Shown: positions 14,105-25,207, numbered from the stretch's first letter. The stretch is 64,000 nt of DNA from Clarkia xantiana subsp. parviflora (GCA_036873135.1 JAPTYO010000001.1:248001-312000); one strand, 5' to 3'. Made by a program: numbers and translations. Notes: a model not told the origin generated them from the letters alone.

Positions 14105-14844
14105 AGACGTCAAACACATCATCAATCCCTTTATCTTCATTTTTGCATATCTACTTTAAGTCTTCTTGGATTAAGTACAACTTATGTTTATTAGCCTTAG
14201 TACTTTTCAAAAGGAGCGATCAGTAGACGCCTTCCTGTAATCCATTGTACGAACCCTAAATATCTAATGAAGGTTAAATCTACTTTCGTAGGTATATTAT
14301 TATATCATGCATACTACCTTGGAATAACGCCAAGTAACAACTACGCACATATTAATTGCGTCAACAACACAAGCTATCGCACTAGGAACAACAAACGGCT
14401 TAGGCCATACAACATCCCCCATGCAACGGAGCCTCAAGCATTCTATACGCACAAGACTAAAAATCGCGCTGCAATAATAAACAAGACGAGGGCATCACCC
14501 AAGTGACAACGTCATCAACATTGTGGAAGATAGGAATTCAGGATACGCTCCTATGTTATATGCACGCCTGTGCCAAACCCATCACGAGAAAAAAAGTTAG
14601 AGAATTATTTCCAACATCCAGCAAGTTTACCCTTGTCAAGAACACAAGAAGGATCGTACCACTCAAAACGTACGCCGACAGCGAAACCTAATCTTCGGCC
14701 AAAACAAAGGAGAAGATGAGGATTCCACCAGTATAACATCTCTCAACCATGTGCACAATCGTCATACAAGGCACAACCTCAGGAAGAGTCACAAGTGTAT
14801 GAAGAAACACATCAAATAAACCCAGGCCCCTTGAAAGTGAACAC
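14105..14844. other. RE1 spacer between gag and pol remnant
   Basis: No convincing coding sequence. The first ~400 bp match RE2 (about 46,800-47,140, reversed), so they are family sequence rather than an insertion. From about 14505 on, RE2 has a deletion that also removes the pol remnant. The segment could hold an unrecognisably decayed protease N-terminus. Confidence 0.55.
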
Positions 14845-15337
14845 ATGAAGCATACATCGCAAAACCAGCACATTAAATTCAACACCACACAATGCGCAAT
14901 AGGAGAAGGAGAGCAAGAACTCCAAATCGGCGTTCCATTCGTGATCATAGAAAATCTTGACGCATATAATGGAATCCTAAGCTATACAACCATGAACAAG
15001 TGGGATATGATAAGCGTCAACATCACACCAAATGATCAAGTTTCCAACAAAGGCAGGGATTGGTGAAATAAAGGGAGATCAGCAGCTATCAAAAGGCTGC
15101 TACACGGTTGCACTCCAACATAATGTCAAGAAAAAAAATAGCGGAATTCCCGCCATTGATGAAAACCCAAGGGTAGATCATACACGTCCTGCTCTTGTTG
15201 AAGCGTTACAAGAAATCAAGATAGATGAGCCAGAAAGGATGGTCCGAGTAGGCACATCACTGTTAGAAGATGAAGTAATAGAAACCAACAGGACACAGCG
15301 ATACGACTGCCAAGCGACTTGGGGGGCACCAAGCTGA
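14845..15337 (+). pseudogene. pol remnant: end of protease region to linker before reverse transcriptase (Tat-like)
   Basis: Two overlapping frames carry one degraded protein. Frame 1 (to 15066) has GVPFVIIENLDAYNGILSY, fitting the end of the plant gypsy aspartic-protease region, where a hydrophobic strand is followed by xYNxIL. Frame 2 (from 15032) continues with MIKFPTKAGIGEIKGDQQ and GCYTVAL, then a stretch with RPALVEALQEI and RMVRVGTSLL. These fit the linker that leads into reverse transcriptase in Tat-type pol. A +1 shift is therefore needed at about 15,030. The frame stops at 15337 and no reverse transcriptase motif (xADD, LPFG-like) follows. Recognition is from family knowledge only. 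It shows that RE1 descends from an autonomous element that lost most of pol. Confidence 0.65.
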
Positions 15338-18177
15338 CAAGTGCTCGGCATTCCACCGAAGTGAAGAAACGAATAATTGCAAGAACACGCGGTACCATTC
15401 TTCTAAGAAGGAAACACCAAGCAATGATCATATATAGGCATGTACATCATGCTAAGGAGGCATCAACGCGTATCAACTAGGGGACGCATACAATAATGCA
15501 TAGTCGTTGTTCATACATACATATTCACAATCACATATAACGGGTGATACTTGGAAAAGCTCCGCTCCCGACATATGCGCACCTGTCACGATCCGCACCT
15601 ATCGCGTCCGCACTTAGGGAAGTTTCCTGCACAAACAAGGAGTCCTCGTATCAGATTCCTTTACTTTATCTATTATATGCATTACTAAAAAGAAAATTTC
15701 ATAACTCCATATTTTTGCAAACTTTTAAACATTGCAACTATCTGACAAAGTGCAGTTCTGTTCGTAGGTACATACTACACTATGATTACTACATTGGAAT
15801 TATGCCAAGTAGTAACCTATGAACATAATATCTACTTCAACAATACAAGCTAAGCATTATGTTCAAGGAGGGATTTATGGCACACAACGCCAACATATCT
15901 ATTATCTACACCAACAGGGAATTTATTTCTCCATCCACAACGACGTCTATCTCAAGAAGGCGTTCACTCAGGAACAACGTCAACAACATACAATACCTTG
16001 GAAGAAAACCAAAACCTATTCTAAAAGTGACATGGTGCAATATCCTCCTTGTAGGGACAAAACCCATGTTCACATCTATCAAAAGTAACATGTTCCGACA
16101 TCCTCTTCAAAAGGGCAAACCCCATGTTTACTTCTAAAAAATGGCATGTTGTGAAATCCTCTGGGAAAATCCTCATGTTCATAGCCATTCCCTGAATAAA
16201 AACAGGATGCGGCAAATACATTATGGGACTGATCACCCCACCGTGGCGGAAATCCTCTTAATAGATGACAACCCCACACACTAAAAGTATGCATACTCCC
16301 TTAAGGGTTCATACACCATGAAGACTTATGCCTGAAAAAGGACAGCTTCATGTTATACGCTTATAAAAGCAAAACTTGTACAAAACTCATCAAACTTCCA
16401 TGTCGAGTCTTGTATAACGTTATCTTGCTCTTTAGCATATAACGCCAAAACAACAAAATCAGCAAGAGGTATCTTGCAACAACGTCGCCTTAGAGTGGAA
16501 CTAAGAGACGGTATAAACTTAAGTCTTGCTACGTCAAGACGACACTGCTACATGTCAAAGGCCAAGTGCCAAGTACATTACTGCCTGCAATGCTACAAGT
16601 ACCAAGTGTACATAACACCCTGCAATGCGCAAGTCGTAACATCGTATGTTCTATCCATCACAACAAAGAGTTCAATCCTATCATGCAAGTCCAATACATA
16701 CGAACAATGAATATAATGCAAGGTATGAAATATTACTAACAAGTTATCACATGTTTATTATTATTGAAAACAGGTCCAAGTGATGAAATACCATGCAAGC
16801 AAAGGCATAAACAAAGATTTATCGAAAACCTCAAAACAACATCAACCCATTCACAAAGGGTTCAACATGTTGGAAGCAGGCAACCTGACACCAACCAAGA
16901 GATAACATCATCTCTAAGGATCTATGGCAAAGAGTTCATAATGTCAACATCAAATGCAATGTCGTCATTCGCACAAAAGACACGGCAAGAATGGTCGCTT
17001 CAACTTCCGTACGACATAGCTCTTCAACATAAGCGCGACAATCAGCAATGCGTGCATCAAAATCAGCCGTCTTCAAGATCAAGTTTCAAGTGTGAAGAAG
17101 TAAACAACGCTTACCTCAATGAGAGTAACGCTCCTCCTTGGGTCGGCCCCTCGACCGGGGGGCAGAAAGCACCACCGCACGACCCTCTATTCCCTTTATC
17201 GCAAGAAGGAGTTAGCACGGTCGTACTCGGCATAAAGAACTTAGAATCGCTCGAGGAACGCGCCCCTGCGTCGGATCTTTTGAGAATTGTGCTAAAGCCA
17301 GGAACTGCAACCACGCGTTCAGCAACATGAAAGCAACAACTTGGAAAATAAACAAGTTCAAAGAAGATACAAGGAGGTGCCTTACTCACAAGTCCTTTAC
17401 CGCGACCATGTCCGGAGACTCCAGAGTAGCGGGGGCAATTGTACGGACATCCCTTCCAACAAGCGGATTACTGTATACATTGGCTATCTGCAAAGACGAG
17501 CTTTTTCCGTCAGTCCGACCTACATTACAACATGATACAATTCATAAAGATCATCAACATACCAAATCTTCAGATAGATGTATATGTGTACCGACATCAA
17601 TTAATCAAGCAAGGGCATCAGCATCTACACTTGGTGTATTATTTAGCTGCTCAACCATGTCGACATCCGAACACAGAGTTACTCGCAGAATGGAAATAGT
17701 AGACTTACTCATGATAACAACCGTGGGAAGATTAATTCCGACAAGAAGATAGCAAGATCTGATATCCTGAAAAATGCAACCAACAATCCAATCAGTGCGC
17801 AAACACGCATCAACACTTATGCAATGGACGCTCCATGTGAGATAACTATGTACGCAATGAACTAATAATCTTCGTGTAACAAGTAACAAGCATCATGCAA
17901 AGGGGACAACTTCTTCAACACATCAACCTTACATGTCGACATCGAGCTCATACTCGCAGCATACATGATTACAAGGGCGAAATATTTTCCAAGTGTTTTG
18001 CTCAGGATGACAGTCAGCATATTGCAAGCTGTCAGCATGCTACTATGTGTCAGCATATTACCAAGTGTTAGCATACAACAAGGTGTTGGCATACAACCTA
18101 TGTTTACATCAAGCATATGGATACAACGTACATAGCCAGGGATAGAGAAAAGATTCTAAGTGTGGGGGCAAGTGCGC
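15338..18177. other. RE1 non-coding 3' internal region
   Basis: About 2.8 kb with no reliable gene. Blocks at about 16,440-16,520, 17,100-17,330 and 17,330-17,470 have clear counterparts, reversed, in RE2 (about 45,150-45,400, 43,920-44,110 and 43,730-43,860). The 188-residue frame at 16764-17330 and the 141-residue frame at 17327-17752 fall in such blocks but have no recognisable domain, and the frames differ between copies. Imperfect GTCAGCAT repeats lie at 18,010-18,080. Confidence 0.6.
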
Positions 18178-18740
18178 ACATACAAGCACGTACATACATG
18201 TCGACAAGGATGCATGTCGACAAGTGAAGAATATTTTCTAAGTACTTCCATGTACGTACATACATGTCGACAAGGATGCATGTCGACAAGTGAAGAATAT
18301 TTTCTAAGTATTTCCATGTACGTACATACATGTCGACAAGGATGCATGTCGACAAGTGAAGGATATTTTCTAAGTGTTTCCATGAACGTACATACATGTC
18401 GACAAGGATGCATGTCGACAAGTGAAGAATATTTTCTATTTATTTCCATGTACGTACATAAATGTCGACAAGGATGCATGTCGACAAGTGAAAAATATTT
18501 TCTAAGTATTTCCATGTACGTACATACATGTCGACAAGGATGCATGTCGCCAAGTGAAGAATATTTTCTAAGTATTTCCATGTACGTGCATACATGTCGA
18601 CAAGGATGCATGTCGACAAGGGGAGAATATTTTCTAAGTGCTTCCATGTACGTACATACATGTCGACGAGGATTGATGACGACAAGGGAGGATATTTTTC
18701 TAAGTGTTTCCATGTATGTACATACATGTCAACAAGGATG
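18178..18740. repeat. 66-bp tandem repeat in RE1 3' region, ~9 copies
   Basis: Copies start every 66 bp (CATGTCGACAAGGATG at 18197, 18263, 18329 and on). Each unit carries CATGTCGAC twice, a TACGTACATACATG block and an AATATTTTCTAAGT block. The same unit, reversed, forms about 19-20 copies in RE2. Because 66 is a multiple of three, long frames stay open on both strands (185-199 residues); these are by-products of the repeat, not proteins. Tandem repeats in the 3' region are an established trait of Tat elements. Confidence 0.93.
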
Positions 18741-20125
18741 GATTGCATGCATCAAGTAGCTATTATCAACTTCTACACAATACATCCTAAGCATTCCTAC
18801 GACGCTTATCTACAAAGCTCATACAACGACATCTATGGTAACAAGCATTAGATATTGTTAAAATATTTTCTAAGTGTTTTAGCATGCTTGCAGAAAATGG
18901 CCGATGATCAACATACGACGCTCAAAGCACATTGTCTAGCTTACCATTACCCATATACAACAATCAACGATCATGTCCGAACAACTATCCATCATCAACA
19001 TCAAGCATGCAAAAACGATGGACTAAAGCATGGAGCAACATGATGGCAATGAATACTATGCACAAGTGAAGTATAACAATCCATTTATACTTTTCTAAAA
19101 ATTTCCAGCACTTAGAAAAGATTTGGCTGATTTGGAAAACTAATTACTCTAATACATTTTATCAAACACCTTATGTGCATGTTAAGGTGACTACACACAT
19201 GATGATTTCAAGATCGAATTAAGGCCAAACGAAGTCACGAAATGTCAAGCCATGTACGGAATTGAACTCACCAACACGAAGCGAGTCCGAATTGACACGT
19301 GCCACACCGGAATCCAATTGATATCAACTATGGTGTGTCTACTCCAAATCTATGATCTCAAAAGCTTCATCTTCATCAAGAATAGAGAGCTACTTGGAGA
19401 TTTATCTATGAAGGATGTAAGGTAATGAGTATTCTCTCTCCTAATTTTCATTAATAGTGGCTACACCATGTGCTAAGGACTAAACTTTCATGTATTTTCA
19501 TATAAGTCCTTAGCAACCTTTACAAGCATCTTTGCATCTCTCCTATGTTCGTATTGCATACATACTACGCCATGCTTCATGACACACTACACGTAATTAT
19601 TATTACATATTACGTACATAAAATTTATCATGCATGATTCTTATTTATAATCGTTACATGATCATTTTTACAATCTAAGTATGAATTTCATGTTTACATC
19701 ATGTCTCACGTTTACACCATGCTTCATGATTACGTACATGCTCTCCAATTTCACATTGCTCTAAGTATTTTGCTTATTGCATGATTACGTCATCCATTTG
19801 TTATATCATCATCTACATGTTGGCAACGTGTTATATGTTTACATCATATACCATGATATTATCACGTCATATAATTCTTTATTATTACAAGTATTTCACT
19901 CATTACATGATATTGTGAATATATCGTTAATTGCATATTGTTATACGCATATTGTCCGCTAACCCTGTAAACAGATTACGTACATACGGCGAAAAATTAA
20001 AGTTGGTCAAATTTATGATCCCTACACTCGAATTGACAAATAGGCCACCCCTGAGGTCAGTACCGAACCTAAATTGGATGAATATCTTATCTTAAAAAGA
20101 GTCAAGCATGGGTTTTGAATCACTA
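18741..20125. other. RE1 distal 3' internal region
   Basis: No gene seen. The stretch 19,100-20,050 is AT-rich with many CATG/TTACATCATG motifs and has no obvious counterpart in RE2, so it may be RE1-specific or inserted. The final ~75 bp, ending in the polypurine tract, match RE2 again. Confidence 0.55.
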
Positions 20126-20142
20126 CTTGACTCGGGGGCAAG
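20126..20142 (+). other. Polypurine tract of RE1
   Basis: CTTGACTCGGGGGCAAG lies directly against the TGTTAG start of the 3' LTR. The identical 17 bases stand at the matching place in RE2 (41080-41096, minus). It would prime plus-strand DNA synthesis. Confidence 0.85.
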
Positions 20143-20557
20143 TGTTAGATATCTGTCCAATTCGGGTTCGTATTTACATTTCGGGCCTCGCAAAATACTC
20201 CAAAACCCGTAAAAGAACTCTTCCGCGGACACCCAAGTCCAAAACGGTATGGAATACGCGCGGTACCCGGACCGGGGGACTTCCGGATTGCCCTAAGGCA
20301 ATCCGGACCCGGTCCGAATTAGCGACATACTCCGCGCGCTTACGCCGATTATTTTGCCAAGTACGAGAAGTCAGTGCGCGCATAGTCCACCTTGATGACG
20401 GTATACGTTTTCCTTTATACCAGCATCAAACCGTTCAAAACCGGGCACGATCCTTTGGTTCCCTATAAATAGGGACCTAAGTCTCCCATTTTAAACAATT
20501 CCCTCATTCTGGCTTTTGGGTGCTCTGACTTCTCTCTAAAGACTTTCTCTTTCTAAA
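20143..20557 (+). repeat. 3' LTR of RE1, truncated
   Basis: Aligns with 11723 onward from TGTTAGATATC to the TCTCTAAAG stretch, then breaks at about 20557 into reversed gag of RE3. About 235 bp of the LTR 3' end are lost here. It differs from the 5' LTR at many positions, including a palindromic block (20282-20307), so the insertion is not recent or the two LTRs come from different copies. Confidence 0.85.
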
Positions 20558-20562
20558 GAAAT

Positions 20563-22050
20563 TCAGTCGGCAAGATTTACTTCCTTTGGCTTCTGAAAAT
20601 CTCCTTGAAAAGGTCTTTTCGGCTGAGGTTGCCAATGTCTTTCTTGTTGACCACTTGGGTGTGGTTTTGGTTGGTTCTGCTTTGGATTTTCTTTTGCCTT
20701 TGCCGCAGCAATTTTTGCCTTGTTCTGGCTTCTGAACCTTTCGAGGTCTATGTATTCTTTGACTCTTGCGGCTAACTCCTCCATGGATTCCGCTGGGCGC
20801 TTTGCCATCTTTTCCGCTAGGGCATTGCCTCTTCGTCCGAGGTTTCAAATGAACGCTCGAACAATCTCTCCTTCTGTCAGGTTCCCCTGAATATCAGAGA
20901 TGTTCTGATTGAAGCGGACGTAATAGTCGGCGAGAGATTCTTCATTTTGTTGTTGGACGTCGTCCAGAGCGTTTGCCCCTTTCAACAATGTGCGCTCACC
21001 CATATATCGTTGAATGAATTTAGCCTTCAGGTCTGCCCATGAAGTGATGCTTCCGCATGGCAGTGAGAAGAACCAGTGTGCTGCGGTCCCGGCAAGAGTT
21101 TGTGAAAACGTCATTGCGAGGTGGTGCGGGTTCTTTGTTCTGCCTAGCAGAGAGGCCTCGTGCTTTTGCACGTGTTCCACTGGATCTCCTTTCCCACGGT
21201 AGAGGTCTCCTCCAATTCTGTACAGTGCGTCTGGGACGCGACTGTTCACAAGGTGGTCAGCGAACGGATGTGACGCCCTTTCTTCAAGTGCGTGCATACC
21301 CTTCATCTTTGCTTCCTTCATCTTCTTCTCCACCATTTCTTCTAACATCTCGGCGGTAAACCCTTTTACAGGTTCATCGTAACCTGTTGAAGGATTTTGC
21401 CGACCTTTGTTGTGGTAGATGTCAGATTGCTCTTTGCTTGTGGCCTGGAAGGGATCATCCCTCGTTGGCTGCTGTGGGTGGTAGAATGGGGGCTGCCTTT
21501 CATTCCTCCAATGACGGGCTCCTTGGGAAGGAGTGTATGACCGTGCAGCTTCATGTCTTGCGTGTTGGCCCTGGAAAGGATTGCCGTAGCGAGTAGTGTC
21601 TTGTGACACCTCTCTTGCTGGCGCGGCGTACTGTTGGTTTGACGGAGGTGGCTGAGCCGCATATCCTTTGTTCTTTAGAGACTCGCGGAATGCGAGTAAC
21701 TCTTCCAGTGCCGCCATCATCGCTGGAGTAATGGTGGGCATCGGGTTTGCCCCCGTTCTTTGTTCGCCCTGCGGCATTTCTGCCTGGGATTCATCTTCAT
21801 GTACCTCTGGCTCGAAACCAGGTGGAGGTGCGTGATGTTTGTCCTTTGGCTCTTTGTGCTGTGCGCCGGGCACATTGTCAGTCGGTATGGATGAAGCTAC
21901 GGAAGTAGCTCTTGGAATGTGGGAGGATCCTGATTGGCTCCCAACTGGCATTTGGCCTCCTGATCTTTTGTTTGCCGGGGACTTCTTGGGACGTCCAGGC
22001 CTTTTCCTTGTGATTTTGACCTCTTCGGGAGGGTTGTGATCACTCGTCAT
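20563..22050 (-). pseudogene. RE3 gag with capsid domain, interrupted by one stop and truncated
   Basis: Starts at an ATG 23 bp after the PBS and reads 401 residues to a TGA at 20845-20847, then stays in frame to about 20563. The N-terminal third is basic and proline-rich with GSSHIP and MMAALEELLAFR, shared with RE1. Residues ~260-401 fit the Retrotrans_gag capsid domain: YRGKGDPVEHV, then AMTFSQTLAGTAAHWFFSLP, then WADLKAKFIQRYMGER and NEESLADYYVRFNQ. After the stop, MAKRPAESMEEL and QPQPKRPFQGDFQKPKEVNL lead towards the nucleocapsid, but the gene is cut off before any zinc knuckle at the junction with the RE1 LTR. The TGA could be a CGA changed by CpG decay. Role if intact: capsid protein of the retrotransposon particle. 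Confidence 0.88.
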
Positions 22051-22072
22051 GATTTTGCGGAAATGTATCTTT

Positions 22073-22097
22073 TGTTCGAGTCACGTAGACGGCGCCA
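22073..22097 (-). other. Primer binding site of RE3
   Basis: Read on the minus strand it begins TGGCGCCGTCTACGTGACTC, one base after the end of the LTR fragment. It is nearly identical to the PBS of RE2. Confidence 0.8.
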
Positions 22098-22098
22098 A

Positions 22099-22268
22099 TG
22101 TTGCGTCCGGGATGAACTAGGGTCGTGGGGACGCATTTGTTCGTATGGTTGTGCGGGCTTTTTGGGCTGAAACCCTTCGTCGGGAAGAGGTTGGGCCACT
22201 GGCGAGTGTTCGGTTGATTCCCGTGGAGGTCTGTGTCTCGGTACGGCTGTGTCACAAGGAAATGTCTG
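22099..22268 (-). repeat. 3' part of RE3 5' LTR (subfamily B), broken
   Basis: On the plus strand it starts TGTTGCGTCC, as the RE2 LTRs do, and follows them for about 170 bp before breaking into reversed satellite. The U3-side half of a subfamily B LTR stands about 2.6 kb further on at 24875-25207, in the same orientation. Confidence 0.85.
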
Positions 22269-23194
22269 ACCCTTTTTAGTTCGGTCAAGGAATCACCGTT
22301 TATTCAAAGGGTACTACCGCTTATGGAGATTTACCAAATATTTATTTATCTATACAGCATAACTCTGAGCTCTGAATTGGACTAACTCAGTTGCTATAGC
22401 ATTGATTCAAGGCATACCTGATCGTACTAAAGTCTTTATTCCTTTTTATTTCTGTCTCACAATCAACGTTTATTCAGGGTATCACTCTTGGATCTCTGTA
22501 TTGGGTGAAATCAGTTGCTATCGCATTTATTCTAGACATATATGATCATACTAAAGTACTTATCACTTTTCACTTCGGTCTCGGAATCAGCGTTTATTCA
22601 AAGGGTACTACCGCTTATGGGGATTTACCAAATTTTTATTTATCTATATATCTTCACTCGTTGCTCCGAATTGGACTAAATCAGTTGATTTTGAATTGAT
22701 TCAAGACGTACTTGATCATACTAAAGTCGTTATACATTTTTAATTCGGTCTCATAATCAACGTTTCTTCACAAGTTAACACTCTTAAATCTCTGAATTGG
22801 ATGAAATCAGTTGCTGTCACATTATTCTAGATATATATGATCATACTAAAGTATTTTCACTTTTTAGTTCGGTCTCGGAATCACCGCTTATTCAAAGGGT
22901 ACTACTGCCTATGAGGATTTACCAAATTTTTATTTATCTATATATCTTCACACAGATCTTAGAATTGGACTAAATCAGTTGCTATTGCATTGATTCAAGA
23001 CGTACGTGATTATAGTAAAGTCTTTATCCCTTTTTATTTCTGTCTTTAAATCAACGTTTATTAATAGGGTAATACTCTTGGATCTCTGAATTGGATGTAT
23101 CACATTTATTCTAGAAATATAAGATCATACTAAAGTATTTATCCCTTTTTAGTTCAGTTTCAGAATCACCGTTTATTCAAAGTGTATTACTGCC
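22269..23194 (-). repeat. Inverted piece of the satellite, ~3 monomers
   Basis: The same A/B satellite monomers as the flanking arrays but in the opposite orientation to all three large arrays, which agree with one another. It is flanked by a broken subfamily B LTR on the left and the reversed end of a subfamily A LTR on the right, so it was moved or inverted together with retroelement ends. Confidence 0.92.
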
Positions 23195-23379
23195 TGTTAA
23201 GTCTGTTTCCACTTGGGTAACTTCGGGCATCTCTCCCACGAACGGGCACTAGATGTGTGCTCGGAGCGGGTATCTATCCGTATGCTGTGAACCTTTGAGA
23301 TACGATCTTCGAACTAGTCTTCAACTTCCCGACTGTGATCTCTCGAAATCCAGGTCCTGCACAAGGGGCATTAACCAGC
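23195..23379 (-). repeat. Reversed 3' end of a subfamily A LTR
   Basis: Reverse complement of 12190-12375, starting TGTTAAGTC at the satellite edge. It breaks at a short shared CAGC/CGCTGG sequence into 3'-region DNA of opposite sense. Confidence 0.88.
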
Positions 23380-23928
23380 ACGCTGGCAGGTGCGCACCCT
23401 GTTTAAAACTCATAAAATTTACAAGTCGAGTCTTGTACAACGTCGCCTTAGAGTGGAACTAAGAGACGGTATAAACTAGTATCTTGCTTAGCCAAGATAA
23501 CACCTCTCAAATAATACTTTTACGTATGCTTCCCCAACGTGGGTTGATACACGCTGGCAGTTTGCAACACATATAGCGGCAAGCTATTCAGGAAAGAAGG
23601 GCAGTATGCATAATGCATCATGCAAACAATCAGGAGAGCTTCTCAACTTATCAATCAGGAAGTGGCCATCGGTCACGACTGCAGGGACTATGTCTACGTT
23701 ACTAGTCATCCACATTCAATAAACACAGACTCGGCGGAACAAGCAGAAGTTGCCACCGTCCTCTCCAAACAAAAGGGGCGAGAGGGGCGATCATAAACAC
23801 ATCCTATGCTCTACCCATCTCGCCATCCCTTGGAGTCTAGCCAAGAGGGGCGATCATAACACTTAAAAATGCGCGACGTACAGTCGCAACTACGGACATC
23901 ATGTTCATCATCTAAGGATATATACGCG
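23380..23928 (+). mobile_element. Fragment of RE-family 3' internal region, plus sense
   Basis: Matches RE2 (about 44,460-45,430) as reverse complement, hence plus sense for the family. It includes the block with GTCGAGTCTTGTACAACG and the block with CTATTCAGGAAAGAAGGGCA. The sense switches at about 23928. No coding sequence. Confidence 0.75.
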
Positions 23929-24077
23929 TATGATGACAAGTTTGATACGTGCAATGTCAAAGTAATCATGTATGTAGAGATAAATACTTAGACGAGGGCG
24001 GAGTATACCGTAAGTGTTTAGGCTTGAGTGTAGATAAGTTAATCCTTTAATCCTTATCAACAAAGCATCTCTTGGGA
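23929..24077 (-). mobile_element. Fragment of RE-family distal 3' region, minus sense
   Basis: Runs parallel to RE2 41,490-41,632 (ATGTATGTAGAGATAAATAC, then GGGCGGAGTATACC), so it is minus sense. The match resumes at about 24,812-24,850 after an unrelated insert. Confidence 0.7.
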
Positions 24078-24811
24078 TATGTAAATACACACATCCCCAA
24101 TTATCCTTCCAGCACCTTGGGAATTCATCATTCCATCTTCTTTGCAGGTAATTCATTCATCCTTTCCCGAAATTGCTTTTGTGTTCATAATTTATTCGCC
24201 GTCGTAGAGCTTAGACACATTCCGACAGTTTCGAGTTTGATCCTTGACCTATTTTCAGAAGTTGACACCACCATTCGACTTAGTTTGTCACGAGGATTCC
24301 AGCGCCGCCTTCGGAGCCACCAGGGGACACCGGACGCGCCCTCACGCGCCGCCGCGTGAGAGTCATCCCCGCCGGAGCGTGTGGCTCACGCGCCGCCTTC
24401 CCGGCCTCGGTTCGTCGCGGTCCTTACCTTTCCGGAATCGTCTCAACGAGGGGAGTCCATTGGGATATTTTTCGTCACGTTTTGAGGTAATTTGGAAATT
24501 CGAATTTACAGGACAGCTTCGACTTGATTTCGAATGCCACCGTATTGTTGTTCGTTTGAGCTATTTTTCGTCGTTGAAATATGGAACTGCTTGTGGATGC
24601 TTGTATGTCGCGTAATTGCTGATTGGCTGCCGTTATTATCGTCATTTGTCCATAACTTAGGCGATTTTTCACTTCCGTGGAGAGTTGAGGTAGAATTCCC
24701 CGTTTGGACATAGTGCCCCCGTGACTTTGTGTAGAAGCTTTTTGGTCGATATGCATAATTTTTCCTCTTGGCGGGTTTTTGGTTGACGGGGGATTGCTAA
24801 ATAACCTTAGG
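24078..24811. other. Unidentified ~730-bp insert with a GC-rich core
   Basis: Interrupts the match to RE2. The core (24,290-24,430) is rich in CGCC and CACGCGCCGCC, very unlike its surroundings. There is no long reading frame with recognisable domains and no clear terminal repeats or target duplication. It may be a fragment of another retroelement or a captured genomic piece. Confidence 0.5.
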
Positions 24812-24874
24812 CATAGTCACTTGTCATCTTGATGCCTTAGAGAAAAATTTCCCTTAAACGTTGCCGCATTCGAT

Positions 24875-25207
24875 CCCGGTTTTAAAGCGGTTTGACGACG
24901 GTTCAAGAAAACAAGCGGTAACCGTCATCCATATTGGTAATGCGCGAACTTGACTTCTCTACACGTAACGGTAATCGCGGATACGGTAATCGCGCGATAC
25001 CCGTAATGCAATCCGGACGTCCGGGTTGCAAATGCAATCCGGACCTCCGGATTGCATTGCCATCCGGCGGTCCGGTCCGGACGCGCGTAACGCACTTCTG
25101 GACCGTTTTGACCCGTTAGGAGACGTGTTTAAACCGAGATGTGATTTTTGACGTGTTTACGAGGCCCGAAACGTAAATACGAACCCGAATTGGACATTTA
25201 TCCATCA
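24875..25207 (-). repeat. 5' half of a subfamily B LTR, reversed
   Basis: Matches RE2 40,769-41,079. The minus-strand start is TGATGGATAAATG, standing directly against the satellite. It contains a 12-bp-stem hairpin (25031-25058). It is probably the U3 end of the RE3 5' LTR, now separated from its 3' part at 22099. Confidence 0.82.

Larger units (their letters stand above)
11723..20557 (+). mobile_element. RE1: non-autonomous Tat-like Ty3/gypsy LTR retrotransposon, 3' LTR truncated
   Basis: Plus-strand element with 5' LTR (11723-12375), primer binding site (12378), broken gag (12427-14104), a protease-to-RT linker remnant of pol (about 14845-15337), about 4.8 kb of non-coding 3' region with a 66-bp tandem array, a polypurine tract (20126-20142) and a 3' LTR that ends early at about 20557. 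No reverse transcriptase, RNase H or integrase could be found in any frame. Mobility would have to be supplied by another element. No target duplication is visible, because the right end runs into rearranged retroelement DNA. Lineage assignment to Tat rests on the gag and pol remnants and the 3'-region tandem repeats (established for Tat elements); it is moderately sure. Confidence 0.88.

Noticed and set aside
16764..17752. 188- and 141-residue frames in the RE1 3' region as possible extra ORFs of the element
   Set aside because: The DNA is conserved in RE2 but the frames are not kept over comparable lengths and no domain is recognisable.
18156..18759. Long frames on both strands (185 and 199 residues) with Cys/His-rich 22-residue repeats
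   Set aside because: The 66-bp unit is a multiple of three, so frames remain open on both strands; no gene is needed to explain them.
20115..20468. 117-residue plus-strand frame across the 3' LTR of RE1
   Set aside because: Starts in the polypurine tract region and runs through LTR sequence; the corresponding 5' LTR does not keep it.
24244..24615. 123-residue frame in the GC-rich insert as a possible gene
   Set aside because: Open mainly because of high GC content; no domain, no upstream signals, low-complexity Arg/Pro/Ser composition.
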